Position numbers and translations under genes: made by a program
Source of the DNA: Vibrio fortis
Lineage (GTDB): Bacteria; Pseudomonadota; Gammaproteobacteria; Enterobacterales; Vibrionaceae
Assembly (NCBI RefSeq): GCF_000695685.1
Contig: NZ_JFFR01000003.1
Coordinates: forward strand, 1-64,000
Direction of reading: 5' to 3'
DNA: 64,000 nucleotides
The notes under the pieces: generated by a model
What the model was told of the DNA's origin: nothing
What the model saw: only the letters and a program-made list of their open reading frames with translations
The model's database searches: none
Shown here: positions 27,300-40,777 of the stretch, piece by piece
Position numbering within the stretch: position 1 is the first letter of the stretch
Layout of the letters: the number at the start of each line of letters is the position of its first letter

Positions 27300-29861
27300 G
27301 TGAAAGCCGATCAAAAACATACTCCCATGATGCAGCAGTACCTAAAACTCAAAGCAGAGAATCCAGAGATCCTGCTTTTCTATCGCATGGGAGATTTCTA
27401 CGAGCTTTTCTATGATGATGCTAAAAGAGCCTCTCAACTCCTTGATATTTCCCTAACCAAACGTGGCTCATCTGCTGGCGAACCTATCCCAATGGCAGGC
27501 GTTCCGTTTCATGCAGTAGAAGGCTACCTCGCTAAACTGGTTCAACTCGGTGAATCTGTGGCGATCTGCGAACAAATCGGTAACCCTGCGACATCGAAAG
27601 GTCCAGTAGAGCGTGCCGTTGTTCGTATCGTGACACCGGGTACCGTCACTGACGAAGCCCTTCTTTCTGAGCGCGTTGATAATCTGATTGCTGCGATTTA
27701 TCACCATAACGGCAAGTTTGGTTACGCAACTTTAGATATCACTTCAGGTCGATTCCAACTTTCGGAGCCAGAGACCGAAGAGTCAATGGCCGCTGAATTG
27801 CAACGCACTTCTCCAAGAGAACTGCTCTTTCCAGAAGACTTCGAACCTGTAGAGTTAATGGCGAACCGTAACGGTAACCGCCGTCGCCCAGTATGGGAGT
27901 TTGAATTAGATACGGCCAAGCAGCAACTCAACAAACAGTTCGGTACTCGCGACCTTGTCGGCTTTGGTGTGGAACATGCCAAGCTTGGTCTATGTGCTGC
28001 GGGTTGTTTGATCCAATATGTAAAAGATACCCAACGTACCGCTCTGCCGCATATTCGTTCACTCACATATGATCGCCAAGATCACTCTGTGATCTTAGAT
28101 GCAGCGACTCGTCGCAACCTAGAGATCACTCATAACCTTGCAGGTGGCACCGACAACACGCTGGCAGAGGTACTCGATCATACAGCAACGCCAATGGGTA
28201 GCCGTATGCTCAAGCGTTGGTTACATCAGCCGATGCGCAATATCTCAGCCCTCGACCAACGCTTAGATGCAATTGGTGAGATGAAAGATTTAGCTCTATT
28301 CACGGAGCTGCAACCAACACTGAAACAGATTGGTGATATTGAGCGTATCCTTGCTCGATTAGCTCTTCGCTCTGCGCGTCCGCGTGATATGGCCCGCCTG
28401 CGTCAAGCGATGGACTACCTTCCAGAACTTGCAGATACACTAGAACAAGTCTCTCATCCATACCTGTCTCAGCTTGCACAATATGCTGCACCTTTTGAAG
28501 AAGTGTCTGAGCTGCTTACTCGTGCGATCAAAGAGAACCCACCAGTTGTGATTCGCGATGGCGGCGTGATTGCTGCAGGATACAGTGCAGAGCTAGATGA
28601 GTGGCGTGACCTTGCAGATGGCGCAACAGAGTACTTAGACAAACTCGAAGCGGAAGAACGTGAACGTCACGGGATTGATACGCTAAAGGTTGGCTACAAC
28701 AACGTACACGGCTTCTTTATTCAGGTGAGCCGTGGTCAAAGCCACTTGGTTCCACCTCATTACGTACGCCGCCAAACATTGAAGAACGCTGAGCGCTACA
28801 TTATCCCTGAGCTAAAAGAGCACGAAGACAAGGTTCTGAACTCAAAATCTAAAGCACTAGCGATTGAAAAGCAGCTTTGGGAAGAACTATTCGACCTACT
28901 ATTGCCGCACCTAGAACAACTGCAGAACATCGCCTCTTCTGTATCGCAATTAGACGTTCTTCAAAACCTAGCTGAGCGTGCTGATACTTTAGATTACTGT
29001 CGCCCGACTCTAAACAAGGAGCCTGGAGTTCACATTCAAGCGGGTCGTCACCCTGTGGTTGAACAGGTGATGGACGAACCTTTCATTGCCAACCCGATTG
29101 ACTTGAATGATCAACGTAAGATGCTGATCATCACAGGTCCAAATATGGGTGGTAAATCGACCTATATGCGTCAAACTGCGTTGATCGCACTAATGGCTCA
29201 TATCGGTTGTTACGTTCCTGCAGAGAGTGCAATCATTGGCTCTATCGATCGTATCTTCACTCGAATTGGTGCATCTGATGACCTTGCATCTGGCCGTTCA
29301 ACCTTCATGGTAGAGATGACAGAAACAGCGAACATTCTCCATAACGCAACACCGAGCAGCTTGGTTCTGATGGATGAGATTGGTCGTGGTACCAGCACCT
29401 ATGATGGCCTATCACTGGCTTGGGCAAGCGCGGAGTGGTTAGCAAATCAAATCAATGCGATGACACTATTTGCGACTCACTACTTCGAACTGACTGAACT
29501 ACCAAACCAGATCCCAACCTTGGCGAATGTTCACTTGGATGCCGTTGAGCATGGCGACAGCATTGCCTTCATGCACGCAGTTCAAGAAGGTGCTGCAAGC
29601 AAATCTTACGGTCTTGCAGTAGCTGGGCTTGCGGGAGTGCCAAAAGCCGTGATTAAGAATGCGCGAGCTAAGCTCACCCAACTTGAAGCGCTAAGTGCTG
29701 AGACACCAACAGCAAAACCAAGCGGTGTCGATATTGCGAATCAACTTAGCCTTATCCCAGAGCCAAGTGAAGTAGAGCAAGCGCTAGCAAACGTAGATCC
29801 AGATGATCTAACACCACGCCAAGCATTGGAAGAGTTGTACCGCCTAAAGAAACTTCTCTAG
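27300..29861 (+). CDS. mutS: DNA mismatch repair protein MutS
   Basis: Recognises base mismatches and small loops and recruits MutL. The GTG at 27300 ([18 protein letters not shown]) gives 853 residues, the family length; the open frame extends 31 codons further upstream but that part is arginine-rich and unlike MutS. The mismatch-binding F-x-E motif is in [11 protein letters not shown] (about residues 26-36). ATPase: Walker [15 protein letters not shown] (about 613-626), [15 protein letters not shown] (about 691-705), then the helix-turn-helix dimer region. The C-terminal tail carries the beta-clamp-like segment QLSLIPEP. Monocistronic, with a bidirectional terminator shared with rpoS. Confidence 0.97.
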   Translation: MKADQKHTPMMQQYLKLKAENPEILLFYRMGDFYELFYDDAKRASQLLDISLTKRGSSAGEPIPMAGVPFHAVEGYLAKLVQLGESVAICEQIGNPATSKGPVERAVVRIVTPGTVTDEALLSERVDNLIAAIYHHNGKFGYATLDITSGRFQLSEPETEESMAAELQRTSPRELLFPEDFEPVELMANRNGNRRRPVWEFELDTAKQQLNKQFGTRDLVGFGVEHAKLGLCAAGCLIQYVKDTQRTALPHIRSLTYDRQDHSVILDAATRRNLEITHNLAGGTDNTLAEVLDHTATPMGSRMLKRWLHQPMRNISALDQRLDAIGEMKDLALFTELQPTLKQIGDIERILARLALRSARPRDMARLRQAMDYLPELADTLEQVSHPYLSQLAQYAAPFEEVSELLTRAIKENPPVVIRDGGVIAAGYSAELDEWRDLADGATEYLDKLEAEERERHGIDTLKVGYNNVHGFFIQVSRGQSHLVPPHYVRRQTLKNAERYIIPELKEHEDKVLNSKSKALAIEKQLWEELFDLLLPHLEQLQNIASSVSQLDVLQNLAERADTLDYCRPTLNKEPGVHIQAGRHPVVEQVMDEPFIANPIDLNDQRKMLIITGPNMGGKSTYMRQTALIALMAHIGCYVPAESAIIGSIDRIFTRIGASDDLASGRSTFMVEMTETANILHNATPSSLVLMDEIGRGTSTYDGLSLAWASAEWLANQINAMTLFATHYFELTELPNQIPTLANVHLDAVEHGDSIAFMHAVQEGAASKSYGLAVAGLAGVPKAVIKNARAKLTQLEALSAETPTAKPSGVDIANQLSLIPEPSEVEQALANVDPDDLTPRQALEELYRLKKLL

Positions 29862-29894
29862 TCAAAAGTAAGTCTCTTTAACCTCGATAAAAAA

Positions 29895-29926
29895 CAAAAA
29901 CGCTGACATTGAGTCAGCGTTTTTTA
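29895..29926. terminator. Bidirectional terminator between mutS and rpoS
   Basis: CGCTGAC, loop ATTGA, GTCAGCG, flanked by AAAAA on the left and TTTTTT on the right; it serves both convergent genes. Confidence 0.88.
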
Positions 29927-29947
29927 TTGGGCATTTCTAGATCTAGA

Positions 29948-30928
29948 CTAATCGTTTTCAACGTTGAATAGATTCTCCATATTCAAGCCTTGCTTGATCA
30001 GGATTTCTCTTAAACGACGTAGGCCTTCTACTTGAATCTGACGTACACGCTCACGAGTTAGGCTAATCTCACGACCGACTTCTTCAAGAGTCGATGGCTC
30101 GTAGCCAAGAAGACCAAAGCGACGTGCAAGTACTTCTTTCTGCTTCGGATTCAGTTCATCTAACCAGTAGATCAGTGATGTTTTAATATCGCTGTCTTGA
30201 GTCGACACTTCTGGGTCTGAGTTGTTTACGTCTGGAATGATGTCCAGTAGCGCTTTCTCACCGTCACCACCGATTGGTGTATCGACTGAGCTTACGCGCT
30301 CATTAAGTCGTAGCATTTTGCTTACGTCGCTCACCGGCTTATCTAGCTTGGTCGCGATCTCTTCCGCTGTTGGCTCATGGTCAAGCTTTTGTGATAGCTC
30401 ACGAGCGGTACGCAGGTAGATATTTAGCTCTTTCACAACATGAATTGGCAGACGAATAGTACGCGTTTGGTTCATCAACGCACGTTCGATCGTTTGACGG
30501 ATCCACCATGTTGCGTAAGTAGAAAAGCGGAAGCCTCGTTCTGGATCGAACTTCTCAACAGCACGGATCAAACCTAGGTTACCCTCTTCGATAAGATCGA
30601 GCAGAGCTAAGCCACGGTTGCTGTAACGACGTGAAATTTTTACCACAAGACGTAGGTTACTTTCGATCATGCGCTTACGAGCAGCTTCGTCTCCGCGTAA
30701 TGCGCGACGAGCATAAAGCACTTCTTCTTCTGCGGTTAAGAGTGGTGAGAAGCCAATTTCACCCAAATACAACTGAGTCGCATCTAGGCTTTTCGAAGTC
30801 ACTTCGACTTCTTCTTTTGCTTCTGTTTTTTTAGTGACGGTTTGTTCGCCTTGCTCAACGTTTGCCAACTCCGTGGTCTCTTGGTCAAGTTCGAACTCTT
30901 CTTTAATAACTGCATTGCTGATACTCAT
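29948..30928 (-). CDS. rpoS: RNA polymerase sigma factor RpoS
   Basis: Stationary-phase and general-stress sigma factor. The start [14 protein letters not shown] gives 326 residues. Region 1.2 begins near [21 protein letters not shown] (about 58-78). Region 2 has [23 protein letters not shown] and the -10-binding [16 protein letters not shown] (about 155-170). Region 4.2 is [23 protein letters not shown] near 290-312. The N-terminal 50 residues, rich in Glu and Thr, are the variable part of the family. It lies downstream of nlpD, and its main promoter is commonly inside nlpD. Confidence 0.96.
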   Translation of the reverse strand: MSISNAVIKEEFELDQETTELANVEQGEQTVTKKTEAKEEVEVTSKSLDATQLYLGEIGFSPLLTAEEEVLYARRALRGDEAARKRMIESNLRLVVKISRRYSNRGLALLDLIEEGNLGLIRAVEKFDPERGFRFSTYATWWIRQTIERALMNQTRTIRLPIHVVKELNIYLRTARELSQKLDHEPTAEEIATKLDKPVSDVSKMLRLNERVSSVDTPIGGDGEKALLDIIPDVNNSDPEVSTQDSDIKTSLIYWLDELNPKQKEVLARRFGLLGYEPSTLEEVGREISLTRERVRQIQVEGLRRLREILIKQGLNMENLFNVEND

Positions 30929-31023
30929 AACGCCTCCCCCTGGCGATATTAGCAAGACATTACAACTTCAAATGTCGCTAAATGACTATGTCACTTTATA
31001 CAAGTACCATTGCGGCACTCATA

Positions 31024-31974
31024 TTAAGGTAAATATCGTTTTGGATTCACGGATTTACCTTGGTAACGAATCTCAAAGTGCAGCCTAACGCTTTTGGCTC
31101 CAGAACTTCCCATTGTGGCAATTTTCTGTCCTGGTTTAACACTTTGCCCTTCAGATACTAATAGTCGATCGTTATGCGCGTATGCACTTAAGTAGTTGTC
31201 ATTATGCTTTACAATCACGAGATTGCCGTAGCCTCTGAGTGCATTACCCGAATAAACAACCGTTCCCCCTGCAGTAGATACGATAGGCTGACCACGCTGT
31301 CCTGCTATGTCGATGCCTTTATTTCCTTGTTCACCTACAGAGAAATTCTTGATTACTCTCCCTTTGGTTGGCCATAACCATTTCGATACTTTATCGTTAG
31401 TTGGCTTGCTGGCGGTTGTAACATTTTGTTTACCTTTAGAACCAACATACTCCTTTGGCTTCGATTGTTCAACCTTCTTTGGTGGATCTTTTTTAACCGT
31501 TTTCGCCGTTGACTGCACAGGTGCCGGTTTAGAGTTTTTACTCTTCACAGGTTCAGCTTTGGTGGTCGCTGGCTTAGAGGATTTCGAGCTGGAGGAGCTC
31601 GGTGTGCTCACAACGGGAGCCACCGGTGCTGGTTTAGGTGCAGGGGTAACGCTGGCAACGGCCGCCGACTTGCCATAAGCAGGAGCCTTGTATGACGGAC
31701 GCCATAACTTAAGCTTCTGCCCCGGATGGATAGTATAAGGCGCAGAGAGATCGTTGTAGTGAATCAGGTCATTGACATCTTTGTTGGTCAAATAAGCGAT
31801 AAAGTAGAGGGTATCGCCTTTCTGAACTTCATAATAACTGCCACGATAGCTGCCACGTTCAATGGTGGAGTAATCTTTGTTCAGGTTTGATACAGGTGCA
31901 GGGGAGTTCGCTGCGCACCCTGCTAGTGCGCAACTCAACAATATCGCTATCCCTTTTGAAAACTGTGAACGCAT
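31024..31974 (-). CDS. nlpD: Lipoprotein NlpD (LysM/LytM, amidase activator)
   Basis: Outer-membrane lipoprotein that activates the cell-separation amidase AmiC. 316 residues: signal peptide with lipobox ALAGC (cysteine 20), LysM peptidoglycan-binding domain about 50-95 (YEVQKGDTLYFIAYLTNKD, IHPGQKLKLW), a Lys/Pro/Ser-rich low-complexity linker about 100-200, and a C-terminal LytM (M23-like) domain from about 205 (KGIDIAGQRGQPIVSTAGGTVVYSG cut at positions 219-243). The LytM domain lacks the full catalytic His/Asp set, as in all NlpD proteins. Located between pcm and rpoS, whose transcription partly depends on promoters here. Confidence 0.93.
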   Translation of the reverse strand: MRSQFSKGIAILLSCALAGCAANSPAPVSNLNKDYSTIERGSYRGSYYEVQKGDTLYFIAYLTNKDVNDLIHYNDLSAPYTIHPGQKLKLWRPSYKAPAYGKSAAVASVTPAPKPAPVAPVVSTPSSSSSKSSKPATTKAEPVKSKNSKPAPVQSTAKTVKKDPPKKVEQSKPKEYVGSKGKQNVTTASKPTNDKVSKWLWPTKGRVIKNFSVGEQGNKGIDIAGQRGQPIVSTAGGTVVYSGNALRGYGNLVIVKHNDNYLSAYAHNDRLLVSEGQSVKPGQKIATMGSSGAKSVRLHFEIRYQGKSVNPKRYLP

Positions 31975-32006
31975 TCAGTTGTTATCCATCTACACCAATA
32001 GTTTTG

Positions 32007-32633
32007 TTACGCCAATTCACCCGGAACCAAAGGAACGAAACGTACCATCTCAATCGTTTCTGAAAGGTACTCGTCACCTTGACGGGTAATTTTTAACAGT
32101 TGTTGCTCGTTGTCCCCAACCGGGATCAGTAAACGTCCACCATCACTCAATTGCTCTAGAAGCGCTTGAGGGATTGATTCAGCGGCTGCCGTTACGATGA
32201 TGGCATCAAATGGGCCTTTCGCAGCCCACCCTTGCCAGCCATCGCCATGTTTCGTGGAAATGTTATAAAAATCAAGCTGCTTGAGCCTTCTTTTCGCATC
32301 CCACTGCAATGACTTGATACGCTCAACAGAATAAACATGATCGACTAACTGAGCCAATACCGCCGTTTGGTACCCCGAGCCAGTTCCAATTTCTAAGACG
32401 CGGCTAGTCTGTTGAAGTTCCAACAGTTCCGTCATTTTCGCCACTATATATGGTTGAGAGATTGTCTGACCTTGTCCAATTGGCAGTGCATTATTGTCAT
32501 AAGCTTGGTGATACATCGCCTGCGATAGAAAACGATCTCTAGGCAAACGAAAAATCGCATCCAGAACCTTTTGGTCTCGAATACCACTCTCAATCAAGAA
32601 ACTGACTAAGCGGTGTGCGTGAGGGTTAGTCAT
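32007..32633 (-). CDS. pcm: Protein-L-isoaspartate O-methyltransferase
   Basis: Uses S-adenosylmethionine to methylate isoaspartyl residues and so starts repair of aged proteins. The ATG at 32633 ([17 protein letters not shown]) gives 208 residues, the family size; it overlaps the surE stop as ATGA. Motifs: [18 protein letters not shown] near 54-71, SAM-binding [18 protein letters not shown] near 80-97 and DAIIVTAAA near 146. It lies between surE and nlpD as in other gammaproteobacteria. Confidence 0.95.
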   Translation of the reverse strand: MTNPHAHRLVSFLIESGIRDQKVLDAIFRLPRDRFLSQAMYHQAYDNNALPIGQGQTISQPYIVAKMTELLELQQTSRVLEIGTGSGYQTAVLAQLVDHVYSVERIKSLQWDAKRRLKQLDFYNISTKHGDGWQGWAAKGPFDAIIVTAAAESIPQALLEQLSDGGRLLIPVGDNEQQLLKITRQGDEYLSETIEMVRFVPLVPGELA

Positions 32634-33376
32634 TGGTGCTCTCCTAGCCACTGCGACATGGCACCTAAAGATTCATGAGCTGTTAGATCAACCTGCAGCG
32701 GTGTCACTGAAACGAAGCCATGCTCTATCGCATAGAAATCTGTTCCCTGTCCTGCGTCCTGCTCTTTACCTGGAGGACCTAACCAGTAGATATCATGCCC
32801 CCTTGGATCTTTCTGCTTAATCATGTCTTCAGAGTGATGGCGAGCGCCAAGACGCGTCACCTGTGTTCCCTTAAGATCACCAACAGCAACATCTGGAACA
32901 TTGACGTTCAACAAACGATTGGTTGGGATCGGTCGAGCTAAGTGCTGTTCAACGATTTGGCGTGCAATAAGAGCGGCGGTTTTAAAGTGTTGTTTGCCTA
33001 CCAAAGAGAACGCGACTGACTGTACACCTAAAAAGTGCCCTTCCATCGCTGCGGCAACGGTACCTGAATAGAGCACATCATCGCCTAGATTTGCTCCATG
33101 ATTAATGCCAGTCAGCACCAAATCAGGCATATCATCCTTAAGCAGCTCATTCAATGCAAAGTGCACACAATCCGTCGGTGTACCTTGCACAGAGTAAGTG
33201 TTAGCTGCGATTTCTTGAACACGCAGAGGCTGCTCAAGCGTTAATGAATTCGACGCACCCGAGCGATTACGGTCAGGTGCAACGATAATAACGTCAGCAA
33301 GGTCGCGTAGCTCATCAGCTAGGGCATGAATACCCTGAGCATGAACGCCATCATCATTGCTGAGTAAAATCTTCAT
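32630..33376 (-). CDS. surE: 5'/3'-nucleotidase SurE
   Basis: Metal-dependent survival protein that removes phosphate from nucleoside monophosphates and short polyphosphates. The start [16 protein letters not shown] gives 248 residues, with the metal-binding NDD at residues 7-9, [14 protein letters not shown] near 38-51 and [21 protein letters not shown] near 90-110. The longer frame to 33403 is not supported. Overlaps pcm by 4 bp and lies 36 bp after truD. Confidence 0.95.
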   Translation of the reverse strand: MKILLSNDDGVHAQGIHALADELRDLADVIIVAPDRNRSGASNSLTLEQPLRVQEIAANTYSVQGTPTDCVHFALNELLKDDMPDLVLTGINHGANLGDDVLYSGTVAAAMEGHFLGVQSVAFSLVGKQHFKTAALIARQIVEQHLARPIPTNRLLNVNVPDVAVGDLKGTQVTRLGARHHSEDMIKQKDPRGHDIYWLGPPGKEQDAGQGTDFYAIEHGFVSVTPLQVDLTAHESLGAMSQWLGEHQ

Positions 33377-33412
33377 TCTGTATCCTTTCTTATATCCGTC
33401 CAATTTACGCCT

Positions 33413-34462
33413 TTACTGCGCGTATTGTCGCTCTACAGCCACTTCTTCCACTAGCTCACGAACAATCGCTGTCGCAAAGCAACCTGCATCCAATGAGAAC
33501 TTGAGCGTGATGTTGTCGCCATCCACTTCCCATGAGAGCTGTTGTGGTTTAAGAGAAGCTTCACGACGATCATGACGCATACGGTTTCCGCGAATGAGCG
33601 CCATTAAATCTGGCTCGTCATCAAGATGCTTCTGCTCAAGAGCGAGTGCGCTGTCTTGTGTCGGCAGTGCATTGTCGCCAGCCATCGCTACAGAAACCTG
33701 CGCTTCACCTTTCTCAATCGCCAAGTTCAACGCTTCAATGTTTTCAGCCGTTGCCAACAGTTGCTCACCAGCGCTGAAAACGACGTCGCCAAGAATTGCT
33801 GAGTTAAACACGTTCTGTTCAATACGCTCTGACAAAATGCGATTGAAAATCCAAGAGCGAGCTGCAGATAGATATAAACTGCGCTTGTTCTGGTTGCGTG
33901 TACGCACATTATCACGCCCCCAGCGACGAGCTTCAGACAAATTATTACCTTCATTGCCAAAACGCTGAGCACCAAAATAGTTCGGTACACCTAGCTGAGC
34001 CACTTTCTCAAGGCGATTGACCACATCAGCGGTGTCAGTCACTTCAGACAGAGTCAGTTCAAATTGGTTACCAACTAGGTCGCCTGGGCGCAGCTTTTTG
34101 TTGTGGCGTGCCGTCGCTAAGATCTCAATACTTGGGTACTGAGATAAGAAAGCTGTAAAGTCTGGCGTATCCCCCTTTGGTAGGTGAACACTCAACCATT
34201 GCTCAGTCACTGCATGACGGTCTTTCAGACCCGCCCAGCTCACGTCTTTCGATTTAACGCCACATGCTTTTGCCAGTTCATTGGCAACAAAGCTGGTGTT
34301 CTCACCGGTTTTGCGGATACGCACCATTAGGTGCTCACCTTCTCCAGTGAATTCGAAACCTAAGTCTTCGATAACCACAAAATGCTCGGCCTTCGCTTTC
34401 AGTTTAGCTTGTGCCGTCGGCTTGCCATTCAAATAGGCAAATGAAGATAGAATATCTGACAT
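33413..34462 (-). CDS. truD: tRNA pseudouridine(13) synthase TruD
   Basis: Makes pseudouridine at position 13 of tRNA-Glu. The ATG at 34462 (MSDILSSFAYLNGKPTAQAK) gives 349 residues. The catalytic aspartate lies in WAGLKDRHAVTEQWLSV (about residues 76-92), the signature of the TruD family; the NYFGAQRFG stretch near 150 is also conserved. Its start is 22 bp downstream of the ispF stop in the ispD-ispF-truD-surE-pcm series. Confidence 0.95.
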   Translation of the reverse strand: MSDILSSFAYLNGKPTAQAKLKAKAEHFVVIEDLGFEFTGEGEHLMVRIRKTGENTSFVANELAKACGVKSKDVSWAGLKDRHAVTEQWLSVHLPKGDTPDFTAFLSQYPSIEILATARHNKKLRPGDLVGNQFELTLSEVTDTADVVNRLEKVAQLGVPNYFGAQRFGNEGNNLSEARRWGRDNVRTRNQNKRSLYLSAARSWIFNRILSERIEQNVFNSAILGDVVFSAGEQLLATAENIEALNLAIEKGEAQVSVAMAGDNALPTQDSALALEQKHLDDEPDLMALIRGNRMRHDRREASLKPQQLSWEVDGDNITLKFSLDAGCFATAIVRELVEEVAVERQYAQ

Positions 34463-34484
34463 GCTGTTCTTTTCGTTTTGGTGC

Positions 34485-34967
34485 TTACGCACTTTTAGTA
34501 ATTAGGACGACTGCTTCACTCGCAATGCCCTCTTTACGTCCGGTAAAACCAAGACGCTCAGTTGTTGTCGCTTTTACATTCACGTTGCCAATATCTGTTT
34601 CAAGATCCTCGGCAATCGCTTGGCACATTGCATCAATGTGCGGGGCCATTTTTGGCGCTTGTGCCATGATGGTCACGTCCACATTACCGATTTGGTAACC
34701 TTGTTCTTTAACGCGGCGGTAAACATCTTTAAGCAGCTCACGACTATCTGCTCCCTTCCACTCATCATCGGTGTCTGGGAAATGACGACCAATATCGCCT
34801 GCGGCAATGGAGCCTAATAGCGCATCACATAATGCGTGCAAAGCCACATCACCATCTGAATGCGCAACCAGTCCTTGCTCATAAGGAACGCTCACGCCAC
34901 CAATAATCACTGGGCCTTCACCACCAAACTTATGAACATCAAAACCGTGGCCAATACGAATCATCAT
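34485..34967 (-). CDS. ispF: 2-C-methyl-D-erythritol 2,4-cyclodiphosphate synthase
   Basis: Cyclises CDP-methylerythritol phosphate in the MEP isoprenoid pathway. 160 residues from the first of two adjacent ATGs (the second gives 159). Zinc ligands are in GHGFDVHKF (Asp9, His11) and the later histidine in [19 protein letters not shown]. The first ATG overlaps the ispD stop as TAATG, so the two enzymes of successive pathway steps are coupled. Confidence 0.96.
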   Translation of the reverse strand: MMIRIGHGFDVHKFGGEGPVIIGGVSVPYEQGLVAHSDGDVALHALCDALLGSIAAGDIGRHFPDTDDEWKGADSRELLKDVYRRVKEQGYQIGNVDVTIMAQAPKMAPHIDAMCQAIAEDLETDIGNVNVKATTTERLGFTGRKEGIASEAVVLITKSA

Positions 34968-35668
34968 TATTCCTTATTCTGACTTAAATAGAACTCAGCC
35001 AATGCTAAATCTTCTGGCTGAGTAACCTTAAAATTATCTGAGCGCCCAGCAACCAGAGCTGGTGATGCGCCTTTCCACTCAAAAGCAGACGCCTCATCGG
35101 TAATCGACACGCCTTGTTCAAGAGCCTCTGTTAGAGCCTGCTGCAGCGGTAAAGTTCGAAACATTTGCGGTGTCAATGCGTGCCATAAGTTTGCACGCTC
35201 TACCGTGTGATCAATCTGCCCATCAACACCACGTTTCATCGTATCACGAACGGGGGCAGCCAAAATGCCACCTACCGGATGAGACAGTGCTGCTTCAATC
35301 AGCTTATCGATGTCACCTTGTTGAATGCATGGCCTAGCAGCATCATGCACCATAACCCACTCGCCCAAACCGCTCTCTTGAATATAGTTCAGAGCCGACA
35401 AAACCGAGTCTGCACGTTCGTTACCACCCTTAACACGCACCACATCTGGATGTTGGCTCAAGCTCAGCTCAGGGAAATATGGGTCACCTTCACTTACGGC
35501 TACCACGACCTTACTCACTTGAGGATGAGAAAGTAGCTTGTTGACGGTGTGCTCCAAGATGGTGATCGCGTTAATCGTCAGATATTGTTTTGGGCGATCG
35601 GCCTTCATTCTACTGCCTACGCCAGCCGCAGGTACAACCGCGACAATACCTTGTTTATCAGTCGACAT
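34967..35668 (-). CDS. ispD: 2-C-methyl-D-erythritol 4-phosphate cytidylyltransferase
   Basis: Adds CMP to methylerythritol phosphate in the MEP pathway. 233 residues with the nucleotide-binding start [20 protein letters not shown] cut here to residues 11-30, HDAARPCI near 108-115, and [10 protein letters not shown] at the end. Overlaps ftsB and ispF by one base each, a tight ftsB-ispD-ispF unit. Confidence 0.96.
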   Translation of the reverse strand: MSTDKQGIVAVVPAAGVGSRMKADRPKQYLTINAITILEHTVNKLLSHPQVSKVVVAVSEGDPYFPELSLSQHPDVVRVKGGNERADSVLSALNYIQESGLGEWVMVHDAARPCIQQGDIDKLIEAALSHPVGGILAAPVRDTMKRGVDGQIDHTVERANLWHALTPQMFRTLPLQQALTEALEQGVSITDEASAFEWKGASPALVAGRSDNFKVTQPEDLALAEFYLSQNKE

Positions 35669-35949
35669 TAATGCGATTCCTCACCAATTATGCGATAAAA
35701 CGTTTCACCTTCTTTCACCATTCCGAGCTCATGTCGAGCACGCTCTTCGATGGCGTCTAACCCTTGTCGAAGGTCGTCGATCTCAGCAAACATTTCTGCA
35801 TTTCGAGTATGCAGCTTCTCATTCACTTGTCTTTGAACGTCTATTTCGTTGTTCACTGTGTAGTAATCAGAAATGCCATTTTTACCGAGCCACAATGTGT
35901 GTTGCAGCCAGCCAAGTAAGATCAGCAGGACAAGAGCAAAGATTCGCAT
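35668..35949 (-). CDS. ftsB: Cell division protein FtsB
   Basis: Small bitopic protein of the FtsQBL complex that licenses septal peptidoglycan synthesis. 93 residues: a short cytoplasmic start, membrane helix about residues 3-20 ([17 protein letters not shown]), then a periplasmic leucine-zipper-like coiled coil (about 28-70) and a C-terminal [14 protein letters not shown], the FtsQ-binding region. First gene of the ispD-ispF cluster, upstream of ispD. The 640 bp up to eno hold repeats rather than genes. Confidence 0.92.
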   Translation of the reverse strand: MRIFALVLLILLGWLQHTLWLGKNGISDYYTVNNEIDVQRQVNEKLHTRNAEMFAEIDDLRQGLDAIEERARHELGMVKEGETFYRIIGEESH

Positions 35950-36119
35950 AACACCTTTCGCCGGTTAGAAAAGAAGGAACTAGAATAAGGCACATATATA
36001 CCATAATGCGCTTATTGGTGCGAGATATGTGGTGTAAGGGAATCGATAAGTAGCAGAATTATCGGACAGAATCTTTAATGGTAACAAAGAGACTCCCGAT
36101 TCATTCACCTCCCACTCTC

Positions 36120-36215
36120 GTCATTCCCAAGAAGGAGGGACGACTGAGTTGGGAATCTATCGAAGTTAACATTAAGAGATTCCCGACTCCTTCCTTCGTC
36201 AGTCTAGGGAATGAC
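36120..36215. repeat. Palindromic repeat, two-hairpin form
   Basis: GTCATTCCCAA...TTGGGAATCT at the left and GAGATTCCC...TAGGGAATGAC at the right form two adjacent hairpins, with GTCAT and ATGAC inverted at the outer ends. The same organisation is at 40655-40747 and split arms are at 149-363. Confidence 0.7.
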
Positions 36216-36226
36216 GAATTGTAGGC

Positions 36227-36255
36227 AAAAAAATGCCCCGCATTAGCGAGGCATT
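36227..36255 (-). terminator. Terminator behind eno-tail copy A
   Basis: ATGCCCCGC and GCGAGGCAT (one mismatch) around ATTA, followed on the minus strand by TTTTTTT. Third terminator in a row downstream of eno. Confidence 0.75.
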
Positions 36256-36284
36256 CAAAGCTTAGATTAACAATCTACGAGAGA

Positions 36285-36355
36285 TTATTGACCTTTAACT
36301 TCTTTAAGACCGCTTTCGTTGTAAAAAGGAGGAGCTTTAGAACCTAAAGCTTCTT
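36285..36355 (-). pseudogene. Duplicated eno 3' tail, copy A
   Basis: About 70 bp nearly identical to the last codons of eno including the stop (EALGSKAP...GLKEVKGQ-stop). It carries two 6-bp in-frame insertions relative to the intact gene, giving [16 protein letters not shown] instead of [12 protein letters not shown]. No start or upstream eno sequence is present. Confidence 0.85.
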
Positions 36356-36375
36356 CCCGCTATTTTCTACAAACA

Positions 36376-36404
36376 TAAAAAACGCCCTACCGACGTAGAG
36401 CGTT
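36376..36404 (-). terminator. Terminator behind eno-tail copy B
   Basis: ACGCCCTAC and GTAGAGCGT (one mismatch), followed on the minus strand by TTTTTT. Nearly identical to the terminator directly behind eno. Confidence 0.8.
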
Positions 36405-36436
36405 TCAAAAGCTTTAAGCTAACAATTCGCTAGGAA

Positions 36437-36507
36437 TTATTGACCTTTAACTTCTTAAAGGCCGCTTTCGTTGTAAAAAGGAGGAGCTTTAGAACCTAGA
36501 GCTTCTT
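36437..36507 (-). pseudogene. Duplicated eno 3' tail, copy B
   Basis: Second copy of the eno tail, 152 bp from copy A and 155 bp from the real stop codon. It has the same two insertions as copy A, but a changed CTTTAAG that creates an early stop, so it is not under coding constraint. Confidence 0.85.
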
Positions 36508-36526
36508 CTCGCTATTTTCTACAAAC

Positions 36527-36558
36527 ATAAAAAAACGCCCTACCGAAGTAGAGCGTTT
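36527..36558 (-). terminator. eno terminator
   Basis: ACGCCCTAC, loop CGAA, GTAGAGCGT (one mismatch), with T7 on the minus strand. It lies 34 bp past the eno stop. Confidence 0.85.
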
Positions 36559-36591
36559 CAAAAGCTTTAAGCTAACAATTCAATGTATGAA

Positions 36592-37926
<1,335 letters not shown>

Positions 37927-37966
37927 TTAAAGGCAGCAGCACTGCAAACGCTACTGCCGGTATCCT

Positions 37967-39700
<1,734 letters not shown>

Positions 39701-39758
39701 CTATCACACTGCTATTTTTTATTTTTTGCTTCAAATCAAATCAGCACAAAAGCTTTGT

Positions 39759-40556
39759 TCAACTTTTCTCCGCCAACTTGACTTCATCCCACATAGAATC
39801 GAGCTCGGAGAGGGAAAAATCGTTCAAAGTTTTGCCTTTTTGGCGAACTTTTCCTTCTACACCTTTAAAGCGACGCTCAAATTTTACGTTTGCTTTACTC
39901 AGTGCCGATTCTGGGTTTTTCCCTAGATGCCTCACTAGATTCACCGTCGCAAACAGTAAATCACCCAATTCTTCCTCTACCAAATCCTCATTTGGCGTAA
40001 TTTGCAGTGCTTCTTCAAGCACTTCATCGACCTCTTCCCTAACCTTATCGACAACAGGGCCAATTGATTCCCAATCAAAGCCATATTTTGCGACCTGCTT
40101 TTGCACCTTTGTAGCACGCAAAAGTGCAGGTAGAGAGTTTGGTATTGAGTCTAGAATACTTTCCTGAGTTTTGCCTGCTTGCACTTTTTCTTTAGCTTTC
40201 TCGGCTTCCCAGTTGGCATTGATTGCCTCTTCATCATCAAACTCAACATCAGAAAACACATGTGGATGACGACGAGTCAGCTTCTCATTCACACCATCTA
40301 CCACATCAGAAAACTCGAACAACCCTTGCTCTTTCGCAAGTTGGCTGTAAAAAATCACCTGAAACAGCAAGTCGCCCAACTCTTCTTGTAGGTTTGGCCA
40401 ATCCTGGTTGTGAATCGCATCCACCACTTCGTATGTCTCTTCGATAGTATGCGGCACAATTGTTTCAAAATTTTGTTTCAGATCCCAAGGGCAGCCACCT
40501 TCTGGGTCGCGCAGCTTCGCCATAATTTGTTCTAGTTGTTCAATCGGGTGGCTCAT
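39759..40556 (-). CDS. mazG: Nucleoside triphosphate pyrophosphohydrolase MazG
   Basis: Hydrolyses NTPs to NMP and pyrophosphate and has been linked to lowering ppGpp and to nucleotide-pool cleaning. 265 residues with two MazG domains: the first near residues 20-100 ([23 protein letters not shown]), the second near 165-245 ([21 protein letters not shown]), each with the EExxE...ExxD metal motif. It follows relA, 328 bp away, with a terminator between, so co-transcription with relA is reduced here. Confidence 0.93.
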   Translation of the reverse strand: MSHPIEQLEQIMAKLRDPEGGCPWDLKQNFETIVPHTIEETYEVVDAIHNQDWPNLQEELGDLLFQVIFYSQLAKEQGLFEFSDVVDGVNEKLTRRHPHVFSDVEFDDEEAINANWEAEKAKEKVQAGKTQESILDSIPNSLPALLRATKVQKQVAKYGFDWESIGPVVDKVREEVDEVLEEALQITPNEDLVEEELGDLLFATVNLVRHLGKNPESALSKANVKFERRFKGVEGKVRQKGKTLNDFSLSELDSMWDEVKLAEKS

Positions 40557-40609
40557 GGTGCTTTCCTATTATTCGATTTGATTGTTTTAATCTAATTCTT
40601 TTCTTAAAA

Positions 40610-40644
40610 CTAAAAAAGGTGAGCAGCTAAAACCACTCACCTTT
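40610..40644 (-). terminator. Terminator between relA and mazG
   Basis: AAAGGTGAG and CTCACCTTT pair around a 12-nt loop; on the minus strand TTTTTT follows. Confidence 0.75.
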
Positions 40645-40654
40645 CTATTTATTC

Positions 40655-40747
40655 GTCATCCCCAAGAGTGAAGGATGAACGAGTTGGGGATCTCAAACCG
40701 CATAGCGAGATTCCCTATCACGTTCGTTCCTCACTGTAGGGAATGAC
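40655..40747. repeat. Palindromic repeat, two-hairpin form
   Basis: GTCATCCCCAA...TTGGGGATCTC and GAGATTCCCTA...TAGGGAATGAC, the same architecture as the copy at 36120-36215. It lies between relA and mazG. Confidence 0.7.
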
Positions 40748-40777
40748 AACTATATTTTTTTACTAAGTAATTAGTTC

